Assembly (NCBI GenBank): GCA_902729315.2
Contig: LR746269.1
Span: 1,188,501 to 1,252,500, forward strand
Origin: Spirodela intermedia
Taxonomy: Eukaryota > Streptophyta > Magnoliopsida > Alismatales > Araceae
Direction of reading: 5' to 3'
Length of the DNA: 64,000 nt
The notes under the pieces are model-generated. The model saw only the letters and a list, made by a program, of their open reading frames with translations. It did not search any database and was not told the DNA's origin. Positions within the stretch are counted from its first letter, which is position 1. Each line of letters begins with the position of its first letter. The position numbers and the translations under genes are program-made. Positions 1-12,400 of this stretch are shown one piece after another.

Positions 1-56
1 GCTTTGTTCTAAGTGGATGTTATCATCTGAAAAAGATTATTTTGTGGATTCTGCAG

Positions 57-1535
57 TTCGAGAGCTGGATATCATTCGACACAAACCCGCTCTATGCTCT
101 TTTGCATGAATCCATTTATTGCCAGGTGTTATCCTCTGCAGCCTAGTTTTCACGACCTAAGTTGTCTTGTTTAAGTCGGCGGGCACCGGGTAACCGTGTG
201 TTTAAGTTTGGTGCTTCTTGCTTATAATGGTACCGTTGACTATTATTAGGGCGCTTCATCGAAGTGGTCTGCTCACAAAATAAGGAATTCACTAGACAAC
301 GTGTTTGATGCAGTCAGAGCAGCAAGAGAATCTCGCCCTGTATTTTTCACTGGAGAGGTAAGTGAAATGCATGTCTTGGAAAGAATAAAATGCTATTCTG
401 GGCCATTTTTTTAATTAGTTCATATCATTCGTTTAAATATCTTCTATAAATATGATGTGCACCCGCCGGATAATCATCAGAATAGTTGACAAAAATCCCA
501 TGATACGGTTGCTTGTTCCTCATTTCCTTCCAATCTTCGCCCAAGTTCTTGTTACCAATCACTGATCTTTTCTCAAGATAGAAAAATTTCTTATAGCTTT
601 GGATTATGAAGAACCGATATTCATTGACCAAACGCTCACACCATCGACGCGTAGTTACTCTCTCGATCATATGTGCGAGGAGTTAGAGAAATATCTGTGG
701 ATCGTCGAAGGGGGATCATGTTTCCTGAAATAGCTCGGTTGAGCTTCCTGCCTCCATGACTGCCTCCAGGTTCCCGGTTATGCCTGATCAATCTTGCTCT
801 ATAATTGGTGTCCAACCTCTTAATAATATCTTCAGAACTGAGACTCAAACCAAGTTATTAATCACATTTTACAATTATTTTATTTTCTTAACACAAACCG
901 AGGAAAGGTTTTGATCTGAAAAACTTCTTTTGCTACTGCTTTATGTTTTTTTTTCTCGGGAATAATAATCTGTACGTTTTTTTTTTTTTTTTTTGGGGCT
1001 GAGAAAGAACAGATGGTGTTTCCGTGGGTGTTTGATGAGATGGGTGCCCTGACGCATTTAAAAGAGGCCGCTAACTTGCTATCTGAGAAAGAGGACTGGC
1101 CTTCTCTCTATGACATTGATGCCCTGAACAAGAACGAGGTATTGACTTTCTCGCTCTACAAGTCCACCACCTGCCTCTAGTTGGTGTTCCTAGCGTAAAA
1201 CGATTCCCCTTGTTCTTACTTGCGATCGTAGCTTTCTCTTACTGTTTTTTTTCTCTCTCTCTCTCTCTTAAAGAGGCATAGGGAAGGGGGGGGGGGGTGT
1301 TTGACTCGGGGGTTTTGACTGGTTGACTTCGGAGGCGCAGGTTCCGGTGGCGGCTGCGGTGTACTACGAGGACATGTACGTGAACTTCAAGCTGTCGATG
1401 GAGACGGCGTCCCAGATCGCGGGGATCAGGCTATGGATTACCAACGAGTTCATGCATTCCGGGCTCCGGGACGGCGGGGGGCAGGTCCTCGACCACCTCT
1501 TGGGGATGCTCAAGGGGGGCAGGCCTTTGTTTTAG
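57..1535 (+). CDS. Proline iminopeptidase-like alpha/beta hydrolase, 3' part (gene starts left of window)
   Basis: Four exons are visible at about 57-125, 250-357, 1013-1138 and 1341-1535, joined in phase 0 with GT-AG introns; the TAG stop is at 1533-1535. The last exon ends LLGMLKGGRPLF, and it carries RLWITNEFMHSGLRDGG, which I recognise as the C-terminus of plant prolyl aminopeptidases (peptidase family S33, Arabidopsis At3g61540 type). These enzymes release N-terminal proline from peptides. The fragment (about 165 residues) covers the late cap and C-terminal part, including the GLRD segment near the expected catalytic histidine (HSGLRDGG); the nucleophile serine exon lies outside the window. 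The intron at 358-1012 holds only AT-rich DNA and a T-run. Family assignment is from remembered similarity; exon limits are seen in the sequence. Confidence 0.85.
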
Positions 1536-1594
1536 GTCTCCCCCACTCGGCCCCTCATTCCCCTTCTTCTCTTTATACACTCACTCCAATCACC

Positions 1595-1638
<44 letters not shown>

Positions 1639-2272
1639 TATTGCCATCAAGAAGTTGTCCTTAACGATCTCTTGCCAACGCTTTTAGATTATTTTTTTAA
1701 TCTATTATTCCTTGTCTTGGGACCGATCAATCGCCACTCTTCTCTCTCTCTCTCTCTACTACAACCAAACGTTCTTTGATGAGAGAGACTCTTTATTACA
1801 GTGTGGGGTTGGGTTTTCTTCATTTTTTTCTCCATCATCACTCTCTCTCTCCATCTCTACTACGACCAAACGTCATCCACAGGACGTTCCTTGTTGAGAG
1901 AGAGACTTTGTTACAGTGTAGCGAAGGGTTTTCTTCAATTTTTTCTCCATCACTCTCTCTCTCTCTCTCTACTACGATCAACGTCATCCACAGAATGTCC
2001 CTAGTTGAGAGAGACTCTTTGTTATATAGTGTGGGGTTGAGTTTTCTTCATTTTTTTCTCCATCATTACTCTCTCTCTCTCTCTCTTGTCTCTCTCATGT
2101 GAATACAGAGGTCGGATCGCCTAGGGGTGGGTTAGAGAGAGGGATATGGGGCGGGCTAAGCCCATCGACACCCTCCACACGTGGGATTTGACTCCACTGG
2201 GCACGATTCATCTGTCGAGTCCTTCGTCCATCTAAACACCAGGCAACTTCACAAGGCTCTTCTTCACAAGGT

Positions 2273-2315
<43 letters not shown>

Positions 2316-2759
2316 CGTTTCCACTTCACAAGGCTGTGTATAAATTATGCACGCATCACCTACTCAAGTCTCTGGCTCCTATGAAGCTCCTTCCACCACA
2401 AGAAAATAAAAAAGAAAAAAGAAAAGAAAACTTACTACAGATGCGCAGTCCGCACGTGCGGGGCGAAGGAGTAGGTTCATAGGTCATCCCTGCGAGGCCG
2501 CCCTCTCCTCCGCCAGCTCCACCTCCTCTCTGGGTTCCACTGCAGATGAGAAGAGATGAGAAGAGATGAGATGAGCTGAGATGAACAGACAAGGGAGAAA
2601 GCCCAACACCCCTACCTACAACCCATATTTCCCAAAGTAGAAAAAAAAAATACTTTTTTTTTATTTTATAAAAAATCTCCTGGGTGCTTCAAGAAACAAT
2701 TAAAAGATTTTAAGACATTTCCATTTCGAGCAAATGATGAAAAACAGACAGATCACAAA

Positions 2760-2794
<35 letters not shown>

Positions 2795-2934
2795 AAAGAG
2801 TAAAGAATCTGCGGGAGAAGAAGGACCTGAGAGATGAGTTTCCTGATCCAAATAGAAGAATAGTAATGGGATTCCCTGGTTTTCATCTGCTCGGGCGAGC
2901 TTTCTCTGGAGTAACAGATGAGAGAGAAGCTCCC
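1536..2934. repeat. Convergent intergenic spacer with 115-bp tandem repeat and microsatellites
   Basis: No gene is seen between the convergent ends of the hydrolase and the WD40 gene. The spacer contains a (CT)n run near 1600-1640, about three imperfect copies of a 115-bp unit from about 1741 to 2078 (each with a CT run, an ACTACRAYCAA motif, GAGAGAGACT and TTTTCTTCATTTTTTTCTCCAT), a (GA)n run at about 2275-2310, a short GATGAGAA tandem around 2545-2583 and an (AAAT)n tetranucleotide tract at about 2756-2794. Confidence 0.85.
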
Positions 2935-3417
2935 TCATAGCTGGAAAGAGCCCAACTCCTGGCCATGTCGGGTGAGGGACACTTTCCTTCCATCAGTCCA
3001 CGATAGCTGGTAGGAGAGGTCAAGATTCTGAAGCAGGATCTTCAGACTGTCGCTTTCAGCCTCGTCTGGCTCCGTTTTCTTCGCCTGGGGAATGCGAGGA
3101 TTGCAAATATGAGGGAGGGCATCGGCGGCAACTCTAATCTCCACCTTAACATTTCCTAATTAAGTAAATATGTGGAAGAAAATGTATGAATAAACAGAAA
3201 ATTATTGCACAAGGAAACCCCATTAAACAGCAATGGAACTATGAATGGGCCTTGGAATGGTATCCAAGGATCCTCTCAGCTCTCTCTCTCTCTCTCCAGA
3301 AGCCCCTGAACTATGAATGGGCGTTGGAATGTTACCCAAGGATCCTCTCAGCTCTCTCTCTCTCTCTCTCTAGAAGGCCCTGAAATGCTTAATGATGATC
3401 CCAGGCGATTCCCCACT

Positions 3418-3452
<35 letters not shown>

Positions 3453-6400
3453 CAACCGCCCAAACTGGATAAAACCGTAAAAATTATAGCTGAAGTTGAG
3501 CATGGCTAAAAATAGAAAGCACGGGAAAGGGGAAAATGAGAGAGAAAAAACTGGCTGAGAAATCAAGAGAAAAAAATCGTGCGAGCTTGTCACTGCTATA
3601 AAATAAATCTTGACCTGTAAAGTTGACTGCTCATGATGGCGAGATATGCTTGCCATGATACTTGATCGGGTAGAACTGGGTGAGAAGCCTTCCCACGGAG
3701 GAACAAAGATAAGCTTGGTACATTGAGCAGGAACAGAGCTTCTGCTAAGCTTTTCCCACCAGGCCGTGCCCAATGACCACCATCTAATCGTCAGTCCATG
3801 CTCAGAGAAGGCAACCAGTCCCTGAAATGAAAAAATGTCAAAGCCTGCGTCAAGAGTTTCACAAGCCCAACGTGAATGGTCTAACATATATGGCGAAGCC
3901 ACATTGTCTGCGATTCCTGGATGATGACATAGCGGTTTCTTTCGATCCAGAAATCTAACCCTCTGATCATAACGATGTTACCAAGATTATCTCCTTGATT
4001 AGCCACGAACCAGATTTATTGTTGAACCAAACCCCTCTAAAAACACAATTCTCCTCTCATAGAAAACCTCTGATCTGAAAGATCAGAAGCAGTTCAAAGA
4101 CTTCCTTTTCTCCATAGAAAATTTTCAAAGAAAGTATACAGTCGAACACATCACCTGATAACTCCATATTTGACAAATTGATGACTTTGATCGTCTGGAA
4201 AATCCCTAAAGCGAGACCATTCCGTTAGGGTTTATCTGACAAGAGGTTTGCATCCCACAGAGTTTTTTTATTTTATTTTTAAAGGGTTAGACAGAATTTC
4301 GGTTTTATCTTCTTCTTCTTCTGGGAGTCTTACATCTAAGGACTTATGCACAGTCCAATAAACATCGACCGAGAGCCCAATATTTCCATTCTTCTCATAT
4401 ACTGATCTTGTTCTCACCCAAAACATCGTTCTTCAAGTTTAGTACCATCAATCATAGGTTTGAACGTCCACAAAATAGTGAACTGAAAAATAATTGGCTC
4501 ATAAAAACTGAAGACTTGCTTGCTTGCCTTCAGTTTGGGGATGGCATAGCTACTTTTGGAAGCAGACGGATATAATACACCCTAAAAAAAATAAAATCAG
4601 AAAATGCTATTTTCACTACAAGTCAAGAATGACTGAAATTAATTTGCCAAATATAGAAGTGGCTGGGTTTGGGATATGCACATACAGATCCAGACGATTT
4701 GCTAGAATGCTGAGGCGAAAAGGGTCATGATTTACTATTACGAGTTTGTGGATACATGATGATATGGTAAATATGATCTCATTGCATAGTCTGACAAGAG
4801 AATCGAAGGTGGAGGATGAAAGCCAATGAAATTAATGCAGAGCATCAAAGGGCAGACATCCTTCATCGCCTAAACAGGGAGAGTTAATGGGAGACAACAA
4901 ATTCATCAACACAAGCATCATACCTTATGAAAGTTTCAACTATGATCAGGATGGGCTTTGTACAGTTAGAATCACCTGCGATTCAGTTGTGACGGAACTC
5001 AAGGGTAAAGAGTCAGCGGGGGCAATGTATTCTGTATCTTTTATGAATGTGATATGGTCATGTTTAATCGCTTGATTGCAATCAAAAACTCAAGGCAGAT
5101 AAGATAAAGCAAGAGAAAGAACATGGAAATAATAACGAGAATAAAAGGAATCGGCATGAAAGTATTGACTACATACAGGGAGCAGCTTGCCACCAACTGA
5201 ATTCCGCACAATTTATTATTAAAATACGGTTCAGCATCACAAAGCAAAATGATAAATCCACGCAGCCATGTGTTTGTCAAAATATAAAGCTAAAGAAAAC
5301 AGTGTACTTAGAGAGAGAACTGAGTCGGCATCCTAAACCCTAAAATCTGGCCCATAAAATGGATAACTGTGGGATACAGAATACTGAGTATAACTTACTT
5401 CTCCATCTGGTGAAAAACTCAAAGCTGAAATCACCGCAGCAACAACTGTGTTTGACCCTCCGGCAAGTAAGCTTGGAAGCCCTGGAGGTCCGCTAGCATC
5501 CAAGATCTTTATCTTTGTCACACTAAAAAAGAGAGGAACAATTAAAACACTTATGCAAGTTGTTATTAATCAGATAGCGAAAAATGGGGCACATGGCACC
5601 TAAAATAAAATACCCCAGGAAGAAACCTTCATACACGAATAAAAAAACGCCAAATTCATAAACACAAGCAAGAAACTCGCATGATCAAGCATGCTTTTTG
5701 GACTTTATACGTTGTAATCTTCATGGCTCAAGAGTTGGAGATTTGACAGTCAAGACTTATTTTTTGCGCAGATATTAACAAACACCACCTATTTCATACC
5801 TTTCTATGTCATAAACACGAATGGTGGCACCACTAATATCTCCAATCGCATCTCCAACAGCTAGTCGAGAAGATCTTTCATTCAAGGCAACCATGGGAAA
5901 TGCGCGTGCAACTTCTCTTAATGTGGCCATGGAACTGTTAAGGCAATTCTTGCGCAAGACAGAGTTTCCATGATCCATAGTATGCAGAACGTAATTCACT
6001 ACCTGCAATATATTATGTTGATACATTATGTTGATACGGGATAAATGATGTTGATGTTGATTACAATGATGAGTATAGTTATTTTACATCGTTGCCAGTG
6101 AAGAACAAGGAAATACAGCCCAAAAACTTGTTTGAGATTGGAGCAACAGCAAATATAAGGCACTGGATGCTAGATACGAAATCTTTCAACTCGTGCAGAT
6201 GAAATATAACATTATTCAAATAAAACAATGAACAGTGAACATCATGACTGTCTAAAGCTTTAGCAATGGTGCACGGACAAGGAATCTAGATATGAACACT
6301 GTCTACGCAAAATCTATGAACAAGCAAGATGGACGGTATAATTAGATCTGCATGATGACGACATAGGGTTAAACAAGAGAAATTGGAAAGAAGATAACAT

Positions 6401-9400
6401 ATGAAACAGGGAATAGCATCCCTTGCCAGGAACGGTGAAGTTAAAAATCATCATTTACGGGACATAACTCGGCAGTCATGAATATTCAATGTTTGGCACG
6501 CACTGTCAGTTCAAAAATCTGCACCCAACACCATTTGACACAAAAATACTTGCAAGAGATTTTTCTATTGAAAATTACCTAAATCCAAATTGCATAAATA
6601 GCTAAACACCAGGATAAGCGGGACATGACTTGGCAGTCAGAGCAAGAAGTTTCCAGATGTGGAAAAAAAGTACATGACTCCCAGTTTACGTGTACTTTCT
6701 ATCTCTTACAGTAGAAAGCTGTTACGAAGAGAAGCTGAGCTGACCAATCCCTCTGCTTCCGAAAAAAACTTCTAAAACATCCGGAACTATTCGGATGTTG
6801 TAATTTACTGTACTTATATGAGTAATATGGTATGTTTTTCCTTTCACGGAAAAAGGGCTTCCCATCTGCAACTGACGTGAACTCTCTCCAGTGTTTTTGT
6901 TGTCTCTCACTCTTTTCTGTTCTCGTTAGATTTGCAGTTTGAATTTTACAGGAACTGTGAAGTGAAAGAAACCATGACCGTTAGGGGGACGAAATGCTGT
7001 GGAGAAGACTTCAAATGAGTAGTAGATGAAACATTGACAGCAATTAGCGGGCATCCAATATAGCAGATGAAGCTTGAACAATGTTGATTACAAATGGACT
7101 TGAATCCGTCAGTTATACATACGTTCTCTAAATTTATAATTTTTACATAAGAAAGTAGATTTTGAATTCAGTCTGAAAAAAATCAACAATCAATTATGGG
7201 CCCGTGACCCTGGATCTAGCTTTTCCTGCAAATAAACCGGAGATTAGCTTTCCCATCTAATCATGTTTTCCCAGAAGACATTTTAATTTCACAACCCACT
7301 TAGTGCATGATAGCTAAGGGAGCCTCACACAATACACATCATGTTTCCACAAACTAAAATATGGTTTATCCACTAAAATCGGGTAAACTTTTCAATAAGT
7401 TAGACTCACGTGACTGTTTGTCTCATAAAATATATCGTCTAAGAGTATTTTTTAAGAAAAAATAGGCATATAACATTAAAATGTTGATCACAACAAACAA
7501 GTAAACTATGCCACAAGGGAAAAAACACATCAACAAGACTCCATAATGGAGCAAAGCCTGAATGTGTCTGCAACCATATAACCAGGGAGGGAGGGGTACC
7601 ATTCAACAAGGACCATGTTCAAGAAGGAATGGGATGAAGCTAGGGAAAAAAAAGTGGAAGAAGAGAAAGCTCAAGTGAAAAAAACACTCCAAGTCTAAGA
7701 ATAAAAGAAACAAAAAGAAAAATGATTAGTGCTACAAGCTATGTAAGTTTTTAACCCATTCACAAGTATGGTCCGGGCAATCACTCAACAACAAAAAAAT
7801 GTTGCATTGGATTGAAATAGGAACTTTGACGATGAATTTGAAAGAAACAAATAATCAAAAACTGAAATAAAGTTTTGTTCAACTGATATAAAACTCCAAG
7901 TGCCTATTGGAAAACTGGAGCACTTATACATTTTATTTGTTTGAGTGGAATGGAATTACCTTATCAATGAATGGGACCAATGATTTTGGTGAACCGCGGA
8001 TCACCCTGATTAGAGTATTAAGAGAAACAAGATGTACGGGTGAATCAGAAGAGGTAGCCCAAATCTGGCTTTCAATTACTTTAAAAAACCCAGATATGTC
8101 GACCATTGCTAGGCTTGGAAGAAGAATGTCAACCAATGTCTCTCGGATATTCAGGGTCACAGCTGGATTTTGTGTTGCACTATTAGAAGAACCACTACTA
8201 AGGCACTCTATTTGGAAAAATACATCGCCAAGTAGATGAGGAATATCAGGACCAATATGTGCTTTCCATGTGCTATCCATCCCTTCTGCTAGTAGCTCCG
8301 CTGCAGTTGAGCTGTAGCGATCATTCATGGCCATAACCAACTTAAGTAGACGTTCAATAACCAGCTTGGACACTTTGGGTTTCACAATACTTGGATACCA
8401 GACAGCTAATGCTGCTGCAACAATAATCTGTGAGGCCATAGCATCTTGAGCTGTTCCCCCAACACAAGAAACCCAATCCTGGATTTCAAAGGATTCCAAC
8501 CATTGAATTATGCTAGTTTCCTCATTATCATCATCCTTCACAGCATCCGAAGCCCCATATGTCGATGCATACTTCTCATCTGATTTTGAATTGTCTTCAG
8601 CTACACTTGCAGGATTTGAAGAAGTTGTAGGTTGCATTACTTTATGCTGAAACAGAGTACGTGGAATTGACCTTGGTGCAGCACAGTGAAACAAAGAACG
8701 TGCCGCCATGCGGACAGGTTCACTTGGATCTTGCCAGAAACTTGCCAAAAGCTATAACCTGAATAACGTTAGATTACACAACCTAGGATGGAATTTTCAC
8801 GGTCTAAGTTGACATAAAAAAAATATGGAATTTTACTTGGTCAGCACACGATGCATAAAAGAAGGATTATGAAAAAAATGATTAATACTGTAATAGAAAC
8901 AAGTATAAGCAGCCACATCAGCCACTGCAAAAGAGAAGGTAACATTCAAATCAAATTTCTACAATTTCCTTTCATGACATCTACTAGTTTCATGGAAACC
9001 ATTTCTGAACTAGGCAACACGTACACACAGGTCTATTATTTCCACACCCTTCATTCTTGTACTGTGGTTGAGTTCACCTCAACTACATACAAATATACAT
9101 GCACAACAGATGCACATATGCTTATCCTTACAGTCATTTTTCATAATCGTATAACACCATTTCTTCTATCTCAACTACAACTGATGATGAAGCTGTCGAG
9201 ATAATGAACCATGAAAGAACTCTTCATATTACACTTCTCAAAGTTGCCATCATGCACCTTATTGGCACATGTGGTTCAAGACACTACCACCTTTAATGAA
9301 GTCATATACATGAAGTGACATCGGTGAATCTGAGATTACGTGGTCTCCTTCTGAAGTAGGGAACAAGTCATATACAAGACAGCTACTCACAGCCATGACA

Positions 9401-12400
9401 TACACTTGATAGTTCATACTTATTAATTTTTATGCTCTTTAATTTTTCTTCTCATAGCGTACCAAATCCCCCTGAAAACTTTCAAGGGGGTATATGAGTC
9501 CTGCATGCCCCCAACTCTGCCATATTTTTTCAAAAAGTTGGTGACTGACACCACTTTTAAATCAGAAGCTAAAAGTACAGAGACATAACAGAAGATACAA
9601 GCTACACTAGTCCATGGAGGTGACGGAGAACGCCAAGCACAGATAAAACATAGAAAAAATGTGCAACCTGTGAAGGAAAAGTCATCCAATCCTTTAAAAA
9701 CCAGAAGGTTCTGCAGATTTTTTTTAAAGTGCAATTGCTCATTCATGGACTTCCTGACTGCTGTAAGGTACCATGGTATGACTCTTGGAACTTCCTCTTA
9801 TCCCTTTTTCACCAATCCTCCAGGACAACCAGTATAACTCCCGTCATTCTTTTCTATTGTTGTTAAGACTAATTTTTTTTCACTGATGTACTGTTAACCT
9901 TAACGTTAACCTCATTTGTTAAGAACAACTTTTTTTCATCGGAGTAAATGGATCATAAAAGTTTACAGTTAAAGGATGCACGTTCTACATTTAATGTGAA
10001 CTTCATTTGGCTTAACTCCGCTCTTTTTTCAGTGCCATTATGTGTAAACTCCTCTACCTGTTCTCTTCGTTCATACGTACTTGATGAACTTGGGTAAGAA
10101 CCATTATGTTGATCGCGTGAATGATCCAAAAAATCACCATTTGGCTGTAATGTTAAATGATTTAGTACCCCCGGGAGCTCATATAAGTATCAGTTAATAC
10201 CTTTATTATTAGAAAAAATGATATAGATTATGCCTCATTTTTCTTTCAAAAATTCGCTGCGCCTGATCTGAACTGGAGAGAGGTGAGCATTCTGATTAGG
10301 GGAATAAAATTATTTAATGAAACCCTAGGGAGTTTTTCGTGAGTTCTGGTGTTACACATACTTTTATGTCTCCGAATCAAAGTTATTATGGTAAATGGAT
10401 TTTTGGCATTCACACGTTAAAAAAAATCGTTTAGATTTCTTCTCTCAGTTTCTCATACGAAATAATTAGCAATCTTCATGCTGTTTGGATGAAATCCAGC
10501 GACTACAGTGGCAGAATATAGGCCTAGTGTTGCCTGTTTGCCTAGGGCATGGGCATATAACGTTGTTGACCATTATAAGCATGAAGTGCAAACTAATTTC
10601 CTGTGAATTTATATGAAGAAGACTAAGGTTTAAAAATACTCCGTAATCATTGTAGGGAAATGACACTTGAGAATCATTGTTACTATACGCTACCTGGAGT
10701 AAAGGAGGCCTTATATCTGGAACTTTTTCTACAATTTTCCGTGTATAGAACGCAGCAAGTTCGCTGCAAAAGAAATCTCAGTATCAATAACACGATAAAG
10801 ACAGCATAGGGAAGAAGATCAATTTCAGGCATCATGCTTCAGAAAATAAGTTTCATTCCTCTGAAGAAAATTATAATGTAAAACATACTTTGAAATCACA
10901 TTAAATCACGGAGGGGTGTGAATATGAAATACCAAAGTAACTCTCACCTTACTCATCTAAGGTCATAAACATTACAATATATTGTGTTGATTCTAATAAA
11001 TGTATCAGGCTTCAGGATATTCTAGGCTTTAGCCCTTAAAATTATGTATGAAGGAAAAAAAGAAGCCAGGCCCAGCCAAGTCTTTACGTGGACTGAATCC
11101 CTCTTGCCACATGGTCTAACTGATGTTCTAGGTACATGCATTTGACAGCATGTTTCTATGTTGCATTTCTGCATATGTAATAACGTTTTTTCTAAACAGA
11201 TAACCCTGTAAATTTAAGGATGGGTTAAACCTTATTATAGTCATCTATGTAAAAACTTTATTTCTTTGCAGAAAACATATGTACAAAGTTTACACATCGT
11301 AATAAAAACTTAATGACTAGTACAATAATTAAGGTTTTATCATTAGCATAATAAATGCATTCACTTCAACAGCCATCGTATTCCACATTGTATGTCATCA
11401 TCTCCTTTTCCCACAGTGACGAAATTCTTCCTGCTTCCCCCACCAAATTGTAGCTGAGGGCCTCTCCCCTCTGCGCTCCCCAGTAGCAAATCCTTCTTGC
11501 CACCCAGATGGCACACCTACCTCCAAAACCATAGTCTCCTAGTGGCAATCCCTTCCTCTGAAGGAGGCTCCCTAGCACCCACGATCACTCTCAGTAGCAT
11601 CCACTCCCACCGTTGGTGTCCACCCACAGATCCTACCAAATATGACGCTAGCTTGGGTGGCTAGCAGTTGGCTATGGGAAACTTTCCTGGGCCCAAGTCT
11701 GATCAAATCCATCATGCCTTTCTAGGTGAACGGGTGAAGTTCAAGCTTCGCAGGTCTATCCCATCAACACCCCTCGGTAGCAAAGTGCATAAATTATCTG
11801 TTTTTTCTTTTCAAACTTCTTTCTCTAGCTCTAGTCAAAATTACTATTAGAGAAGGAGCCGTAGAGGTTAATGATCTTATCCAACAAAGTGAAGCATTAA
11901 AGACACAAAATCAGTGATTGGCAAAAGATTCAGCTGAAAACGACCCAGTTTACAGACCATTTCCAGCCCTTCAAAGAGCCAGGTACATAAATGAAACCAT
12001 TTAATTGGCAGAATATCTGTCTACAAACAATAGTTCGTCCAACTTTGTTTTACCTGCTGGCCTCTGAACTAGAATGGGATGAGCAGATCATGCGCTGAGC
12101 AAGGGAAACTATAGTGAGCGATCGCATTGCAGAGAACTCCGGTGAACACTTCCAAAGCTGAAAGATAAATGTGACCCTCATAAGTCACAGAAGAGGCAAA
12201 AAATTGACCTGCTTGAAAAGGCTACTGTTAATCCATAAGTACCTGAAGTGAACCATGCAATGCAGGGAATATCAGGGTCAAGGAGCCCCTATCACCAAGG
12301 ACACCAGAGGCTACAAAAGGAGCTGGCTTACACAGATTCATCTCATCCACAAGTAACTTGTCTACTTCATGATCAATGTCCCATAAGTGCAAAAGGGATA

